Assembly (NCBI GenBank): GCA_002471255.1 | Contig: DKPP01000002.1 | Coordinates: 300,600 to 364,599, forward strand | Length of the DNA: 64,000 nt | Direction of reading: 5' to 3' | Source: Akkermansiaceae bacterium UBA7331 | GTDB lineage: Bacteria; Verrucomicrobiota; Verrucomicrobiia; Verrucomicrobiales; Akkermansiaceae | Part shown: positions 24,914 through 34,700 of the stretch, in pieces | How the letters are laid out: every line of letters starts with the position of its first letter | How positions within the stretch are numbered: position 1 is the stretch's first letter | Translations under genes and position numbers: made by a program | The notes under the pieces: model-generated | The model's database searches: none | Seen by the model: the letters and a program-made list of their open reading frames with translations, nothing else | Told to the model about the DNA's origin: nothing

Positions 24914-25384
24914 TTATTGGGATATTTGACGTACGCCCTCGTATAAAACGATCGCAATGGCTGTAGAGAGGTTTAGGCTGCGTGCGCCTTCTCCGGGCAT
25001 AGGGATCGTCAATGATTGGTCGCGATTTGATTCCAATAAAGATTCCGGTAAGCCTTTTGATTCGGGGCCAAAGACGAGATAATCGCCTTCTTTAAATTCA
25101 ATATCCCAGTGAGGGGTATCAACCTTGGTTGATAAATACCAGAATCTGGCATCGGGGCCTGCCGCCTTTTGTAGTTCTTCTAAACTTTCCCATACGTTTA
25201 AATCCACTTGAGACCAATAGTCCAAGCCGGTGCGGCGTATGTGTTTTTCCTCAAGACTAAAGCCTAAGGGTTTGATTAAATGTAGTCGTGATCCGGTGGA
25301 AAGCACCAATCTGCCGGCGGCTCCCGTGTTATGTGGGATTTCCGGATGATACATGACGACATTGAAGCGTGGCTGAGAACTCAT
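24914..25384 (-). CDS. trmL: tRNA (cytidine(34)-2'-O)-methyltransferase
   Basis: SPOUT-class RNA methyltransferase that in characterised TrmL proteins 2'-O-methylates the wobble base of tRNA-Leu isoacceptors. The start at 25384 (MSSQPRFNVVMYHPEIPHN) is preferred to an in-frame ATG at 25420. Family motifs are HPEIPHNTGAAGR, FGPESKGLP and the C-terminal RSLNLSTAIAIVLYE, which form the knotted S-adenosylmethionine site; usual family length. It is divergent from the exonuclease-like gene at 25464 with about 80 bases between, and marks the return to housekeeping genes after the island. Confidence 0.9.
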   Translation of the reverse strand: MSSQPRFNVVMYHPEIPHNTGAAGRLVLSTGSRLHLIKPLGFSLEEKHIRRTGLDYWSQVDLNVWESLEELQKAAGPDARFWYLSTKVDTPHWDIEFKEGDYLVFGPESKGLPESLLESNRDQSLTIPMPGEGARSLNLSTAIAIVLYEGVRQISQ

Positions 25385-25463
25385 GGGGCATATTGTTACG
25401 AAATTTATTGTCCTGTGCAAGTGAGACTTGTTTCTATATCAAAAATAAGATAGCTTGCTCGCC

Positions 25464-26027
25464 ATGAGGGATATTGTCTATTTTGACTTGGAGACTCGTC
25501 ATTCTGCCGCAGAAGTGGGAGGCTGGCATAATTTGGAAGCCATGCGCATGTCCGTAGGCGTGACGTATTCTTCCGCCCTCAACGAATATAAAATTTATAC
25601 GGAAGAAACCGTAGATCAACTTATTGATCAACTTAGTAAGGCTGATTTGGTAGTTGGGTATAATCATTTGCATTTCGATTATGGGGTTTTGCAGCGCTAT
25701 ACCATGTGGAATATGGCTGATATGACTCATAATCTCGATATGTGTCGTGATGTAGAAATGAGAGGGGGGATTCGCTTGAAATTAGATTCCTTAGCTGCAT
25801 CATCCATCGGTTCCACTAAAACCGCCGTAGGTACGCAGGCGTTAAAGTGGTGGGCTGAGTATGTGAAAACGAATAATCCGGATGTTTTGATGGAAATTGC
25901 CCGTTATTGCTGTTTTGACGTTAAAGTGACCCGTGATGTTTATCTTTATGGTGTAGAAAATCAGTTTGTCAAATTTATCAACAAGCAAGGCGAATTGGTT
26001 GAATTACCTGTTGATTGGCAGGCATAA
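25464..26027 (+). CDS. RNase H-like (DEDD-type) exonuclease domain protein
   Basis: A 187-residue single-domain protein resembling the YprB/RNase-H-like 3'-5' exonuclease family. The carboxylates are in place: DLET (VYFDLETR) at the N-terminus, Asp in VVGYNHLHFDYGVL, and a final YCCFDVKVTRDVYLYG with the Dx3-4D spacing. The ATG at 25464 is used, three codons inside the longest frame, because it starts directly at the first strand. Substrate is unknown; members are found alone or fused to helicases. No operon partner on this strand. Confidence 0.7.
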   Translation: MRDIVYFDLETRHSAAEVGGWHNLEAMRMSVGVTYSSALNEYKIYTEETVDQLIDQLSKADLVVGYNHLHFDYGVLQRYTMWNMADMTHNLDMCRDVEMRGGIRLKLDSLAASSIGSTKTAVGTQALKWWAEYVKTNNPDVLMEIARYCCFDVKVTRDVYLYGVENQFVKFINKQGELVELPVDWQA

Positions 26028-26056
26028 AAAAATCGCTCTCCGTATGGAAAGCGATT
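26022..26056 (-). terminator. Intrinsic terminator after smpB
   Basis: Arms 26031-26037 and 26050-26056 with a further 3-pair inner stem and a T run on the minus strand. It overlaps the stop codon of the convergent gene ending at 26027. Confidence 0.75.
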
Positions 26057-26071
26057 AGAAGGTAAGTGATC

Positions 26072-26548
26072 TTATCGTCGATTGATTCGAGCAACTTCAC
26101 GTTGGGCTTCTCGTAATTCGACTCTAGCTTTGAGATCGTAGCGTTGGTCACGATGTGTTTTACCTTTACCTACGCCTAGGGCTAGTTTGACTTTGCCATT
26201 TTTCCAGTAGAGCTTGAGGGCAACTAGAGTACAGCCTTTTTGAGCCTGTAGCTGCTCCAATTTGAAGATTTCCATTTTATGTAATAGCAATCTTCGTGAT
26301 CTTTTAGGTAAATGTTGGAAAAAATCTCCGGCTGTTTCCCATGGTTGAATGTCGCAACCATATAGGAAAACCTGACCTCTTTCCACGCGTGCAAATGAGT
26401 CGGAGATGTTGACTTTACCGGCGCGGATCGATTTTACTTCAGTTCCTTTTAATTCGATACCGCATTCATAGGTTTGAGTAATCTCATAATCGCGACGAGC
26501 TTTTTTGTTCGTCGAAATTTCAGAACTGGTAGGTTTCTTTTTTTTCAT
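26072..26548 (-). CDS. smpB: SsrA-binding protein SmpB
   Basis: tmRNA-binding protein of trans-translation ribosome rescue. All landmarks are present: NKKARRDYEI, YECGIELKGTEVKSIRAGKVN, ARVERGQVFLYGCDI and the basic C-terminal tail (GKTHRDQRYDLKAR) that enters the decoding site. At 158 residues it has normal length. It ends in its own terminator. Confidence 0.96.
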   Translation of the reverse strand: MKKKKPTSSEISTNKKARRDYEITQTYECGIELKGTEVKSIRAGKVNISDSFARVERGQVFLYGCDIQPWETAGDFFQHLPKRSRRLLLHKMEIFKLEQLQAQKGCTLVALKLYWKNGKVKLALGVGKGKTHRDQRYDLKARVELREAQREVARINRR

Positions 26549-26568
26549 GCGTTAAACGATGTGAAGGA

Positions 26569-26610
26569 AGAAAAAACGCACAAGCATCCCAATCGAGGCG
26601 CTTGTGCGTT
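26569..26610 (-). terminator. Intrinsic terminator after rpoZ
   Basis: Perfect 11-bp stem (26575-26585 with 26600-26610) followed on the minus strand by a T-rich run, 20 bases past the rpoZ stop. Confidence 0.88.
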
Positions 26611-26629
26611 ACGAAAAATATTAGGATGA

Positions 26630-26845
26630 TTACTTAGCGCACTCGTTGTTGCATTCGCCTGTGTACTTGATTTTTCCTTCGATAATCTCAAGTAAAGCAA
26701 TGTTGGCGTTGCCCATGTGTGGTGTAGTTGGCACTAATGGGGATGCTCCATTATTTAATTGAGTGACACGGCGGGAAACCACGTTAACAAGGATTTGCGG
26801 TTCAATAATGATTTTTGATGCTTTTTCTACAAGTTCAGCTTTCAT
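26630..26845 (-). CDS. rpoZ: RNA polymerase omega subunit
   Basis: A 71-residue omega-family protein. The diagnostic stretch VNVVSRRVTQLNNGASPLV matches the conserved RARQL-x-x-G-x-x-PLV region, and IALLEIIEGKIKY gives the C-terminal helix. It would help assemble RNA polymerase by folding the beta-prime subunit. It sits between smpB and a pseudouridine synthase gene on the same strand, 46 bases after the latter. Confidence 0.85.
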   Translation of the reverse strand: MKAELVEKASKIIIEPQILVNVVSRRVTQLNNGASPLVPTTPHMGNANIALLEIIEGKIKYTGECNNECAK

Positions 26846-26890
26846 GGAAAATTTTCAGTGAGTGTTACTCGATTTGTTCGGAGAACTCTC

Positions 26891-27532
26891 TTAATGCCTT
26901 TTGTTATAAAAATCAAGTTTAGAATGCGGTCTAGCTTGAACATGACGTATCTTTTTATTGAATTGTGCCGGTATGATGAGCTTTCTGTCCTCGGTTGATA
27001 GTTCCGACCACTGACCGGGCTGCAAATCTCCTAGCTTTAATTTTCCTATGGCAGCACGCACTAATCTTAGTGTCGGGAAGCCTACGGCAGCAGTCATCTT
27101 ACGCACTTGACGATTTTTTCCCTCGGTAAGAGTTAATTCTACCCATGTATCGGGAATGCTGGCTCTATATCTGATAGGAGGGTTACGGGGTGGTAAGGTA
27201 GGTGCCTCACTGAGTACCTCCGCCTGGCAGGGTAGTGTGCGATAATTTTGTATGGCGATGCCTCCACGACGTAAAGGGGCTAGATCTTGAGATTGGGGGG
27301 CTCCTTCGACTTGTACCCAATATGTTCTTGGATGCTCGTTTTTAGGATTCAATAATAAATCGACAATCAATTTTTCATCACTTAATAGCAACAGACCCTC
27401 GGAATCGGCGTCTAATCTGCCTATGGGGTAAACGTTTTTTGGTAGACCAAACTCTGCCAAAGTGCCATAGCGCGGGTGATCACCTGAAAATTGAGATAAT
27501 ATGCCAAATGGTTTATGGAATGCGATAATCAT
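26891..27532 (-). CDS. rRNA pseudouridine synthase (RsuA/RluE type)
   Basis: Converts uridine to pseudouridine in rRNA. The catalytic motif is GRLDADSEGLLLLS (catalytic Asp near residue 41), with the family motif TLTEGKNRQVRKM and the C-terminal LRLVRAAIGKLKLG. There is no N-terminal S4 RNA-binding domain, and the start MIIAFHKPFGILSQFS begins at the catalytic domain, as in RluE (23S rRNA U2457) rather than RsuA or RluB. The exact target base cannot be read from sequence. Confidence 0.88.
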   Translation of the reverse strand: MIIAFHKPFGILSQFSGDHPRYGTLAEFGLPKNVYPIGRLDADSEGLLLLSDEKLIVDLLLNPKNEHPRTYWVQVEGAPQSQDLAPLRRGGIAIQNYRTLPCQAEVLSEAPTLPPRNPPIRYRASIPDTWVELTLTEGKNRQVRKMTAAVGFPTLRLVRAAIGKLKLGDLQPGQWSELSTEDRKLIIPAQFNKKIRHVQARPHSKLDFYNKRH

Positions 27533-27623
27533 ATGAACCGTAGTCGTTAGGTCATATCATGAGTGATGAGTAGAAACAAGCCATGACTTGACTTAATAGT
27601 GAAGTCTTGGCACAAAGATTTGC

Positions 27624-28403
27624 ATGAAACGCTTGTTTTTGTCGGCAATCTTCGCTTTTTGTGTATTTGGCAGTATTATTGAGGCCGCTGCTCCTGCTTC
27701 GACTGTAAAATCAAAAATTGCACAGAAGATATGGCAAAATGAATGTGCCGGCTCCGTTCAAGGTCTTGTTTCATGGAATAAAGGTGAGGATTTTCCTTCC
27801 TTGGGCATTGGCCATTTCATTTGGTTTCCTGCCGGAGTGAAAGCGAATTTTGAAGAAAGCTTCCCCGAGTTTGTACGATTTGCAAAAAGAAAAGGTGTGA
27901 AGGTGCCCGCTTTTTTTGACGGCGCGGCTCCTTGGAAAACTAGAGCCGAGTGGGCAAAAGCTGATGTGAAGGGTGGTTTAGCTTCCCAAATGCGTGCATG
28001 GTTAGCCAACCATACGGAATTACAAGCTGATTTCATTATCGCACGGTCTCTCACCGCTTTAGAGCGAATAAAGAAACAATCCTCATCACCTCAAGAACTG
28101 GCTACTCGCTATTATGCTGTCGCTCAAACACCGAATGGCATGTATGCCCTGATCGATTACGTCAATTTTAAAGGCGAGGGGATTAATCCAAAAGAACGAT
28201 ATCAGGGTAAAGGCTGGGGATTGATGCAAGTATTGGAAGAGATGCGCTCGGCTAAACCGGGTGCGGCAGCAGCAAAGGAATTTTCAGAAGCATCTAAAAG
28301 AGTTTTATCTCGTCGAGTGCAATTAAGCCCGCCGTCCCGAGGAGAGTCTCGATGGCTAAAAGGGTGGCATAATCGATGCGATACTTATGCCAAACCAATT
28401 TAG
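27624..28403 (+). CDS. Exported protein, lysozyme-like features, unknown function
   Basis: A 259-residue protein with a signal peptide (MKRLFLSAIFAFCVFGSIIEAAA). The core near residues 35-65, IWQNECAGSVQGLVSWNKG then FPSLGIGHFIWFPAG, has a Glu followed by a Gly/His turn region reminiscent of lysozyme-fold muramidases, and QGKGWGLMQVLEEM lies toward the end. It is similar to a family of exported proteins I have seen in diverse Gram-negatives but cannot name. A role on peptidoglycan in the periplasm is a guess. It stands alone between divergent and convergent genes. Confidence 0.6.
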   Translation: MKRLFLSAIFAFCVFGSIIEAAAPASTVKSKIAQKIWQNECAGSVQGLVSWNKGEDFPSLGIGHFIWFPAGVKANFEESFPEFVRFAKRKGVKVPAFFDGAAPWKTRAEWAKADVKGGLASQMRAWLANHTELQADFIIARSLTALERIKKQSSSPQELATRYYAVAQTPNGMYALIDYVNFKGEGINPKERYQGKGWGLMQVLEEMRSAKPGAAAAKEFSEASKRVLSRRVQLSPPSRGESRWLKGWHNRCDTYAKPI

Positions 28404-28418
28404 TGTCGATATCATCCA

Positions 28419-28748
28419 TTATTTTTTAGCCTTGGGCTTGCGAGGTTTGGGGAGTGGTGTGTTTGATTCTAGTAGGGGAATTACCTTGCTTAATAGAGCT
28501 GCATCTTCAACATCCAGCACGTAATGAGGCTTTGCACCATTGTAGGGGGTGTCTATATCCGCTTCGCTCAGTAGGGATTCTATACACGGTAACATTTTAA
28601 CAAAGACTCGATTATCGCAAACGAGAATAATTGGTTTGTCATTGGCGTAAACACAATATTCGCCAAACATTTTTTTATAACGAAATACAAATGGTAACCT
28701 GTCTAACTGGTCCATGACGAACTCGATATAATCAATAGTGCTTCCCAT
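28419..28748 (-). CDS. TfoX/Sxy N-terminal domain protein
   Basis: A 109-residue protein made only of the TfoX N-terminal domain (FVFRYKKMFGEYCVYANDKP, VFVKMLP, HYVLDVEDAALLSKVI) plus a short basic tail. Full-length TfoX regulates competence in gammaproteobacteria, but stand-alone domains like this are widespread and mostly unstudied. It converges on the exported protein gene with 15 bases between. The start MGSTIDYIEFV fits. Confidence 0.8.
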   Translation of the reverse strand: MGSTIDYIEFVMDQLDRLPFVFRYKKMFGEYCVYANDKPIILVCDNRVFVKMLPCIESLLSEADIDTPYNGAKPHYVLDVEDAALLSKVIPLLESNTPLPKPRKPKAKK

Positions 28749-28777
28749 AATTTTATTTTAGTATTGAGATGTTTGTA

Positions 28778-28809
28778 TCAAAACACCGCTTCAAATGGCG
28801 GTGTTTTGA
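28778..28809 (-). terminator. Intrinsic terminator after the GH36-like gene
   Basis: Perfect 12-bp stem (28778-28789 with 28798-28809) and 8-base loop. Runs of A and T within the arms let it work on either strand; it lies 15 bases past the glycosidase stop. Confidence 0.8.
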
Positions 28810-28824
28810 TAATAGAAATATTAT

Positions 28825-31347
28825 TTATTTGACTGTTCCTCCTTCATAGACGAACACTTCAAATGGTTTTAGTGTGAAAGTGATAGGTTTATCGATATCA
28901 ATCGACTTACCGGAAAATCCTTCTAGTTCGCGTTGATCTTTGTAGGAATCCTTAAATGTAATCGAGCCTTTAATTTGTGCAGGAATATCAAGGATTTCTC
29001 GGAGGGTGGAGTTTAAGGATTTTTCTTGAGCGGATGAATTACGCAAGGCAAGAGTGGCTTTATCCTTATTCCAAGCTGCCCATCCGTAAACGCTACCTTC
29101 TTTTGTTTCTTTATTCCAAGGATTACCGCCTACCCAGTGAATGTCATCAAGCACGTCTTTGTTTCGCTCGATCCACTTAATTCCCTGAGCTAGCTCATCC
29201 CATAACTTACCGTTTTCGGCATTCATGAGGTCTCGGTCAACATAGAGTTCTTGTAACGAGGTGCCGCATGCAAATGCGCAACGTAATTCTTTTTTAACGT
29301 TTTCCGGATCCTTTGACATGCAGTTGGGTTCGCCGAACTTGGTCACCATGAGACCGTGTGTCATTAATGAGTTGATCGGCATGAGAGGAGAGCCTTCCGT
29401 GAATACTTCATGAACGAGTCTGTCACGGTATGTGATCCATTGATCGCGTTTATCTCCTTCACCAATGGCTCCCCAGTCATTTTCTTGTCTCCATACGGAA
29501 TCTGCAAATTTGAACCAGAATGGAGATGCCCAAGTTCCTACCGTACAGTTGATAAATAAATCACCTCGCTTATCACGTAAACGATCGACTACTTTTAAAA
29601 TACCCTCGGCGTCTTCTTCGTTAGCAGGTCCTTTGGCGTGAAAATGAGTGCTAATACCGTCAAATTTGAAATAACGCATATCATAATCATCAATCATTTG
29701 AGAACAACGACCTACGAATGCATCGAAATATTCCTTGTTGGATAATTGGAAGTTTCCGATCTGATTGTCAGGATGCTTTTGATTCCAATTATTCAAACGT
29801 TGTGCTTTTGATGAGCCATAGCCACCCACCGGTCCCAACCATGCACCTGTACCGGCTCCTTGTTTGCGGGCAAGGGAATCAATATTTTTGAACCCTTGTG
29901 GGAACATTTTGTGAAAATCCCATAAACTGTTGAACTCATCCCAACCATCGTCCCAAACAAATGCGTCGATTTTCGTGCCGCGTTTTTTAAAAAGCTCGTC
30001 ATTCCAATCTTTTACTACGTCTAAGCATTGTTGCTCGGTCATGCGTTTTTCAGGATTGGTATCATTATTGCGATTAATATTTAGCTCATACCAAGAGTTA
30101 TAATGAATAAATGGTCGATAAGGCATAGCCCTTTCACGCTCTATATAAGCGAGGAAGGAGCGACGTTCCTGCCCCGGAGCAAACAAGCCCAAGACGGAAG
30201 AAACTTTCCATGTTTCACCCGGTTTTAAGGTGGTTTTACGACTCCATGTACCTTGTACCAATTCTTCTTGATTTCCTTCTTTAACAATTTTATCGCTAGT
30301 TTTAACCGGAATACTAAAAGTGATAGCTCCTTTACTTGCTACGGGTTCGGTCTTAGTCTCTACCCAATATCGTAAAGTATAATTGCCTTTTTTCGGTACT
30401 TTAACGGTATAGGAGTTGTCTTTGTTGTTGTCGCCTGTTGATCCCGCATGAAAATCTTCGGATATGACTTTTCCTTTATTATCTAATAGCTGTACACCTA
30501 CGATGTTGAGTTTGTTGTGTCCGCCATCACCACCCTGATATTGGAAGCTAACTTGGCAATTGCCTGTTTCTTCAATATTTACAGGACCCTGTGCAATCAT
30601 TAATTGATCGCCATAGCTAGCGCTAAGATTCTGTGGGATGTCTTGTGCCAGCATCCATGAATCTTTTATCCATGAGTTTGCCGACCAATCCGTTAAAGCT
30701 TGGTTTGCTATCGTATTTAACCCCATAGGAGTTTCTAAGCCGGCAAAAGCAATTTTATTGGCAATGACGGAACCTCTGGTATTACCGATCACTTTAGGCT
30801 CTCCATTCTTCCCCGTGTAAAATAGGTAATTCATTGCCGTGATGTTATCCATAGCAAGAGGTTTCGTGCTACGAATGGCTAATTCTTGACGTAGGTAGTG
30901 TGAGTCATTTCTCAAAATGGCACGCCAATCGATGATTAATTCACCATTTAAGGCTTTAAACTGGCAGCTAATGATTTTACCGTCGGATCGTTCGGCTAAA
31001 TTAAATGCTTTCGGCTTACCCTTTATATCGGTAATTTTAAGATTGCCGGCTTTAATCGAGGAAGATGATATTTTCTGTCCGTCCGCTAGTTGGAGTATGA
31101 ACAAATTTTCAGATGGTGCTGCGATCTTGTTTTTTAGTGAGTTTAAGCCACAAAATTCAAGATGTCCTTTACTGTTGATTTGGAAAGCGGCGCTAAGTAA
31201 ATCGTTTTTTAAAATAAAGCGTCCTTCTTTCTTCATATCGCTACTTTTAGCTTCACCCGGAGCATGTCCGGGGAATATGACTTTAGCTAATGTAGTAGAA
31301 GAAATGCCTAGGGTAGCAATGAGTACTAGTAGTTGCTTGCAAAACAT
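28825..31347 (-). CDS. Secreted GH36-like (clan GH-D) alpha-glycosidase
   Basis: An 840-residue secreted enzyme with a signal peptide (MFCKQLLVLIATLGISSTTLA). The N-terminal beta-supersandwich is followed by an inserted beta-rich domain (about residues 240-350) that may bind carbohydrate. The barrel contains FVWDDGWDEFNSLWDFH, the likely nucleophile Asp563 in RYFKFDGIS and the likely acid/base Asp624 in VWRQENDWG. A C-terminal beta domain closes the protein. The pattern is that of alpha-galactosidases and alpha-N-acetylgalactosaminidases, which fits removal of blood-group-type caps alongside the fucosidase, sialidases and hexosaminidase in this window. Such proteins are sometimes mis-annotated as enterotoxin; there is no toxin feature here. 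Confidence 0.82.
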   Translation of the reverse strand: MFCKQLLVLIATLGISSTTLAKVIFPGHAPGEAKSSDMKKEGRFILKNDLLSAAFQINSKGHLEFCGLNSLKNKIAAPSENLFILQLADGQKISSSSIKAGNLKITDIKGKPKAFNLAERSDGKIISCQFKALNGELIIDWRAILRNDSHYLRQELAIRSTKPLAMDNITAMNYLFYTGKNGEPKVIGNTRGSVIANKIAFAGLETPMGLNTIANQALTDWSANSWIKDSWMLAQDIPQNLSASYGDQLMIAQGPVNIEETGNCQVSFQYQGGDGGHNKLNIVGVQLLDNKGKVISEDFHAGSTGDNNKDNSYTVKVPKKGNYTLRYWVETKTEPVASKGAITFSIPVKTSDKIVKEGNQEELVQGTWSRKTTLKPGETWKVSSVLGLFAPGQERRSFLAYIERERAMPYRPFIHYNSWYELNINRNNDTNPEKRMTEQQCLDVVKDWNDELFKKRGTKIDAFVWDDGWDEFNSLWDFHKMFPQGFKNIDSLARKQGAGTGAWLGPVGGYGSSKAQRLNNWNQKHPDNQIGNFQLSNKEYFDAFVGRCSQMIDDYDMRYFKFDGISTHFHAKGPANEEDAEGILKVVDRLRDKRGDLFINCTVGTWASPFWFKFADSVWRQENDWGAIGEGDKRDQWITYRDRLVHEVFTEGSPLMPINSLMTHGLMVTKFGEPNCMSKDPENVKKELRCAFACGTSLQELYVDRDLMNAENGKLWDELAQGIKWIERNKDVLDDIHWVGGNPWNKETKEGSVYGWAAWNKDKATLALRNSSAQEKSLNSTLREILDIPAQIKGSITFKDSYKDQRELEGFSGKSIDIDKPITFTLKPFEVFVYEGGTVK

Positions 31348-31450
31348 AAAGTTAATTATCTCCTATTTCTTTATAAAGAAAATAGAAAAAGAAGGCATAA
31401 GGAGATTTGCATAAACAAAAAAACCATCCTTAATCGGATGGTTTATTTTT

Positions 31451-31525
31451 TGGTAGCCCCACCAGGACTCGAACCTAGAAATACTGAACCAAAATCAGGT
31501 GTGTTACCAATTACACTATGGGGCT
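31451..31525 (-). tRNA. tRNA-Gln (UUG), copy 1
   Basis: 75 bases including an encoded CCA. The 7-bp acceptor stem, T arm (GGTTCGAGTCC) and anticodon loop TTTTGGT with anticodon TTG are all present. Identical to the copy at 31567-31641. Confidence 0.95.
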
Positions 31526-31566
31526 ACTTATTGCTTAAATGTTACTCTAAGACTTTTTTGTTTGTT

Positions 31567-31641
31567 TGGTAGCCCCACCAGGACTCGAACCTAGAAATAC
31601 TGAACCAAAATCAGGTGTGTTACCAATTACACTATGGGGCT
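31567..31641 (-). tRNA. tRNA-Gln (UUG), copy 2
   Basis: Identical tandem copy, 116 bases upstream of copy 1 on the minus strand. The few bases on the 3' side of each gene are also the same, so this is a recent tandem duplication. Confidence 0.95.
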
Positions 31642-31728
31642 ACTTGTGCTTCGAACGTTTTTTCGTTCGGTGCGGGGGGATTAAATCATGACTTCTTTAT
31701 TTTTGCAAGGTAAAAATATCCGTTTTTA

Positions 31729-34700
31729 TCACTTTTTTACATTTTTATCCCACTTCAGTGATTTTCTGGTTTGATAATCAGCTTGTTGATCTTTACCAAT
31801 CTCACCAACGGAAAAATATGATGATTGCGGATGTGAGAATACAAGCGCACACACTGATGAAGCCGGTTTCATCATCCATGATTCCGTCAAGGTCATGCCG
31901 GTATATGCCGTGGTTTCCAAAAGTTCGAAAACAGTTTGTTTTTCTTGGTGATCGGGTTGGCTTGGGTATCCACAAGCGGGGCGTACGCCTTGTTCGTTAG
32001 GGATATCCCATATTTGTCTCAATTTTTCGTGTGCGACTTCGGCAAAGGCTTCGACCAGTCTATCAGCCAAGCTGGCAACGAGAAGAGCACGGTAAGAGTC
32101 ATTGCGACCTTCCAATTCTTTTGCCCAAGCCTCGGCTCCTTGTATGCTGACTGTCACAGCCCCTACATAATCGGCAGATCCCTCAGGTGCGATGAAATCG
32201 GAAAGAGATAATCGGGCTTTTTCCTCTTTGTCTTCTTGTTGGCGTTGGGTTAATAATACGGCTTTGCTAGTTTGGCGTTTTTCATCATCCCATACGATAA
32301 TATCATCTTCCTTTTTATTAGCAGGGAAGATGCCGATGACACCCCTGGCTTGGTATCGAGAATGTCTAAGGGCTTCGTCTAATATCTCTAAAGAGTCTTT
32401 GTAGAGTGATTCCGCAGCCTCAGCTTTATGCTCGTCTTTCGTAGTAAAGGTTTTTTTGCTATTGCTCCAAACACCATGTAAATCCCAAGCATGGAAAAAC
32501 GGTGTCCAGTTAATGCGTGAGATCAATTCTTCAATCGATATGTAAAATCTCGGTTCACCATCTGAGCAACAACAGCACGTAGCGCCATTGGTACTACCTA
32601 CGGCGATAGCCCCCAATCGTTTCGGTACGGGAGCTTGGTAAGGTGGCTCAGCCTGTTTCCAATGAAGTTGACGAGCTTCAGCAAGACTAAGAAGTTTTTT
32701 ATCAGGCTTTTTGTTGTAATTATCACGTAATTCCTCTTGTTGGATTTTGTGGTTGGCCACGAAATCTTCCTTGTGCTGGCTAATGAGCTTATTTGCCACA
32801 GGTACGACTTGAGATGCATCTTCGGTATGGATAACCGGCCCTGCGTAGTGTGGCGCGATTTTAAGAGCTGTATGTAAAGCCGAGGTGGTAGCACCACCCA
32901 CCATAAGAGGGATGGTAAATCCACGACGTTGCATTTCTGCTGCGACATGGGTCATTTCATCTAAGGATGGGGTGATAAGACCTGAAAGGGCGACTATATC
33001 GGCTTGATGTTCAATAGCGGCATCTAAAATGGTTTCGGCAGGAGTCATGACGCCCAAATCGATCACTTTAAATCCATTACAACCCAACACCACGCCTACG
33101 ATATTTTTGCCGATATCGTGTACATCGCCTTTAACCGTAGCCAATACTGCCGTACCGGCTGCCGAAGCTGATTGTTTGCTAGCCTCGATATACGGAGTCA
33201 GCCACGCTACAGCCTGTTTCATCACGCGAGCACTTTTCACTACTTGCGGTAAAAACATTTTGCCTTCCCCGAACAACTTGCCTACCACTTTCATGCCATC
33301 CATGAGGGGGCCTTCGATCACTTCTAATGGAGATGCCGCTTCATTAAATGCTTCTTCGGTATCGGAAACGATGAATTCGGTAATGCCTTTAACCAAAGCA
33401 TGCTCCAATCTCTTGCCTACCGGTTGATTGCGCCATTCCAAAACCGGCTTATTATCTTCCGCCGATTGTCCTTTGATGGTTTGCAATAGCTTTTCAGCAT
33501 ATTCGGTTAAGCGTTCAGTTGCCTCATCGTTCTTGTTAAATAAAACGTCTTCAATGAGAGTGAGTCGATCCGGAGCAATGTTATCATAGATTTCCAACAT
33601 TCCGGCATTCACAATGCACATATCCAAACCTTCCTTTGTGGCATGGTAGAGGAAAGCGGAGTGCATGGCTTCACGCACAGGATTATTGCCTCTGAAAGCA
33701 AAAGATACATTTGATATACCGCCTGAAATGTGTACGTGTGGCAAGTTTTGGCGAATCCAACCGGTGGCCTTGAAAAAGTCTAGTGCATAATTGGCATGTT
33801 CGGCAATTCCGGTGCCTACGGTAAGGACGTTCGGATCAAAAATGATGTCTTCGGCAGGGAAGCCTACCTTATTAACTAAAATATCATAAGCTCGCTTGGC
33901 GATACGTACTCGGTCTTCGAAATTGGCTGCCTGACCTTTTTCATCAAAGCCCATGACGACTACCGCCGCACCATATCGTTTGACGAGTTTGGCTTTTTTA
34001 ATGAATTCCTCTTCACCTTCTTTAAGGGAAATGGAGTTCACGATGCCTTTACCTTGCATGCATTGTAATCCAGCCTCGAGTACTTCCCATTTGGATGAAT
34101 CAACCATGAAAGGCACTTTGGCAATGTCAGGTTCGGAAGATACCAAATTGAGGAATTGAACCATTGTCGGCACACCTTCGATCAGACCGTCATCGAAACA
34201 AAAGTCTAGAACAATCGCTCCGTTATCCACCTGTTGTCTGGCGATTTGTACAGCTTCTTCAAAATTGCCTTCGCGGATCAATCTTGCAAACTTAGGAGAA
34301 CCCGCTACGTTGCATCGTTCACCGATGAATAGGGTGTTTTTATCGGCAGTGTGATTGTAAGCTTCATAGCCGGATAAACGAAGAATATGCGTCTGTTCCT
34401 GCTGTACCTTACGAGGTGCAAAGTTTTTGATAGCATCTGCTACAGCCCCGATATGTTCGGGAGTAGTGCCACAGCAACCGCCCACAATGTTTAGAAGTCC
34501 CAATTCGGCATATTGCTTCATGAGCTTTGCCATATCCTCGGGGCTTTGATCATAGCCTGTAGGGCTAAGTGGGTTTGGCAAACCTGCGTTTGGGTAGATC
34601 GATACGTAGCAATCTGCTAAGCGACCTAATTCTTCGGCAAATGGTAACATTAAGTCCGCACCAAGCGCACAGTTGATGCCTACGGCAAATGGCTTAGTAT

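Noticed and set aside
30917..31414. Plus-strand frame of 165 codons opposite the GH36-like gene
   Set aside because: Shadow of a well-supported secreted glycosidase; no ribosome site and no domain.
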